From: Ruminococcus sp. | GTDB taxonomy: Bacteria > Bacillota > Clostridia > Oscillospirales > Acutalibacteraceae | Direction: 5' to 3' | Length of the DNA stretch: 5,485 nucleotides | Assembly: GCA_023667385.1 (NCBI GenBank) | Contig: JAMPAE010000117.1 | Span: 1 to 5,485, forward strand | In this document: positions 4,898 through 5,485 of the stretch, one piece after another | Layout of the letters: each line of letters opens with the position of its first letter | Numbering within the stretch: position 1 is the stretch's first letter | Notes under the pieces: model-generated | What the model was told of the DNA's origin: nothing | What the model saw: the letters and a program-made list of their open reading frames with translations, nothing else | Database searches by the model: none | Made by a program: the position numbers and the translations under genes

Positions 4898-5485
4898 TTA
4901 TTTAATCAGGTATGTTCTGGTCTCATATGGCTTCGTGACGAAACCGTTGTGAACAACCGGACAACTGTCATAGTTTGAAAGCACAAGCTCCGCCTTGCTC
5001 AAATCAAACTCATCAGGCGAAATTTTGAAGTTCAACTCAGCATCGGTGAACGAGTTGATGACAAGCAGCTTCTGACCCTGATAGGTTCTGATATAGGCGA
5101 AAATCTTTTTGGCGGTTTTGAGCAGCTTGAAATCACCGTATTTCACGATGTCATTTTCCTTGCGGAATTTAAGCAGCTTTCTGTAATAATGCAGAATTGA
5201 ATTTTCATCTGCTTCGGCTTGCTCAACATTGATTTCAGTATAGTTTGGGTTAACCTCAAACCATGGCTCGTCTGCTTCGGTGAAACCTGCATTTTTGGCA
5301 TTTGACCATTGCATCGGCGTTCTTGCATTGTCACGTGAAGCATACTGACAAATTTTCATCGTGAACTTATCAGTGAAACCAAGCTTTCTGAACAGTTGAT
5401 AGGTATTGACAGAGGACACTTCCTTATATCTGTAAATCGTCGGCAATTTTGCGTTGAGCATACCGATTTCCTGACCCTGATAAAT
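4898..5485 (-). CDS. GH13 alpha-glucosidase (oligo-1,6-glucosidase type), C-terminal part
   Basis: The frame enters from the right edge as I-Y-Q-G-Q-E-I-G and runs 195 residues to a TAA. The window therefore holds the last third of a protein usually about 550 residues long. The YQGQEIG segment, the family signature RDNARTPMQW (5306-5335), and NAGFTEADEPWFEVNPNYTEINVEQ followed by SILHYYRKLLKFRKEN are characteristic of the MalL/TreC branch of GH13. The rest (about 75 residues) is the C-terminal beta domain (KIFAYIRTYQGQKLLVINSF). These enzymes cleave alpha-1,6- or alpha-1,4-linked oligosaccharides, sucrose-type substrates, or trehalose 6-phosphate in the cytoplasm. The catalytic Asp/Glu residues and the substrate-deciding loops lie outside the window, so I cannot choose between malL and treC. 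Confidence 0.92.
   Translation of the reverse strand: MYQGQEIGMLNAKLPTIYRYKEVSSVNTYQLFRKLGFTDKFTMKICQYASRDNARTPMQWSNAKNAGFTEADEPWFEVNPNYTEINVEQAEADENSILHYYRKLLKFRKENDIVKYGDFKLLKTAKKIFAYIRTYQGQKLLVINSFTDAELNFKISPDEFDLSKAELVLSNYDSCPVVHNGFVTKPYETRTYLIK

Noticed and set aside
4548..4952. Cys-rich 134-residue open frame on the + strand
   Set aside because: It overlaps plsY in another frame. The many Cys codons come from reading Val/Ala-rich membrane codons (GTTGC repeats) out of frame, and it has no ribosome binding site.

Overview
The window looks like a chromosomal segment of a low-to-mid GC Firmicute, most likely a gut-associated clostridial (Ruminococcaceae/Oscillospirales-like) species. The reasons are: the rplU-prp-rpmA order with an N-terminally extended L27 that carries a Prp cleavage site (a Firmicutes-type trait), a plsY-type acyltransferase, strong A/T-rich consensus promoters and Shine-Dalgarno sites, and a NanI-like sialidase typical of mucus-dwelling anaerobes. 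The taxonomy is inferred from gene content only.

Layout, left to right. 1-1518 (+) is the 3' part of a large sialidase gene cut by the window edge. 1519-1617 holds a probable promoter and a 5'-leader inverted repeat. 1618-2205 (+) encodes a small zinc-ribbon membrane protein with a CD225/dispanin-like tail. 2206-2305 holds two back-to-back intrinsic terminators between convergent genes. 2306-3247 (-) is the ribosomal operon rplU-prp-rpmA, transcribed leftward from a near-consensus sigma-A-type promoter (3346-3374) through a structured leader of about 90 nt that resembles an L21 leader. 3450-4154 (-) encodes a DUF421 (YetF-like) membrane protein whose stop codon lies inside a terminator-like hairpin. 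4155-4251 is a divergent intergenic region whose two halves are near mirror images. 4252-4821 (+) is a plsY-like glycerol-3-phosphate acyltransferase gene. 4822-4897 holds a hairpin shared by two convergent genes. 4898-5485 (-) is the 3' part of a GH13 alpha-glucosidase gene that runs off the right edge. No gene-free stretch exceeds about 205 bases.

How the genes relate. The only clear functional unit is the ribosomal operon: L21, the cysteine protease Prp, and L27, whose first nine residues Prp is expected to remove before L27 can work in the 50S subunit. The sialidase and the GH13 glucosidase both serve glycan use but are far apart and not co-transcribed. The DUF421 gene and plsY share a divergent control region and nothing else that I can show. 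I found no mobile element, CRISPR array, tRNA or rRNA. The window reads as ordinary core genome, and I do not see a convincing undescribed system. The points most worth checking are the mirrored leaders at 4155-4251, the odd C-terminal motif of PlsY, and the competing pairings in the rplU leader.
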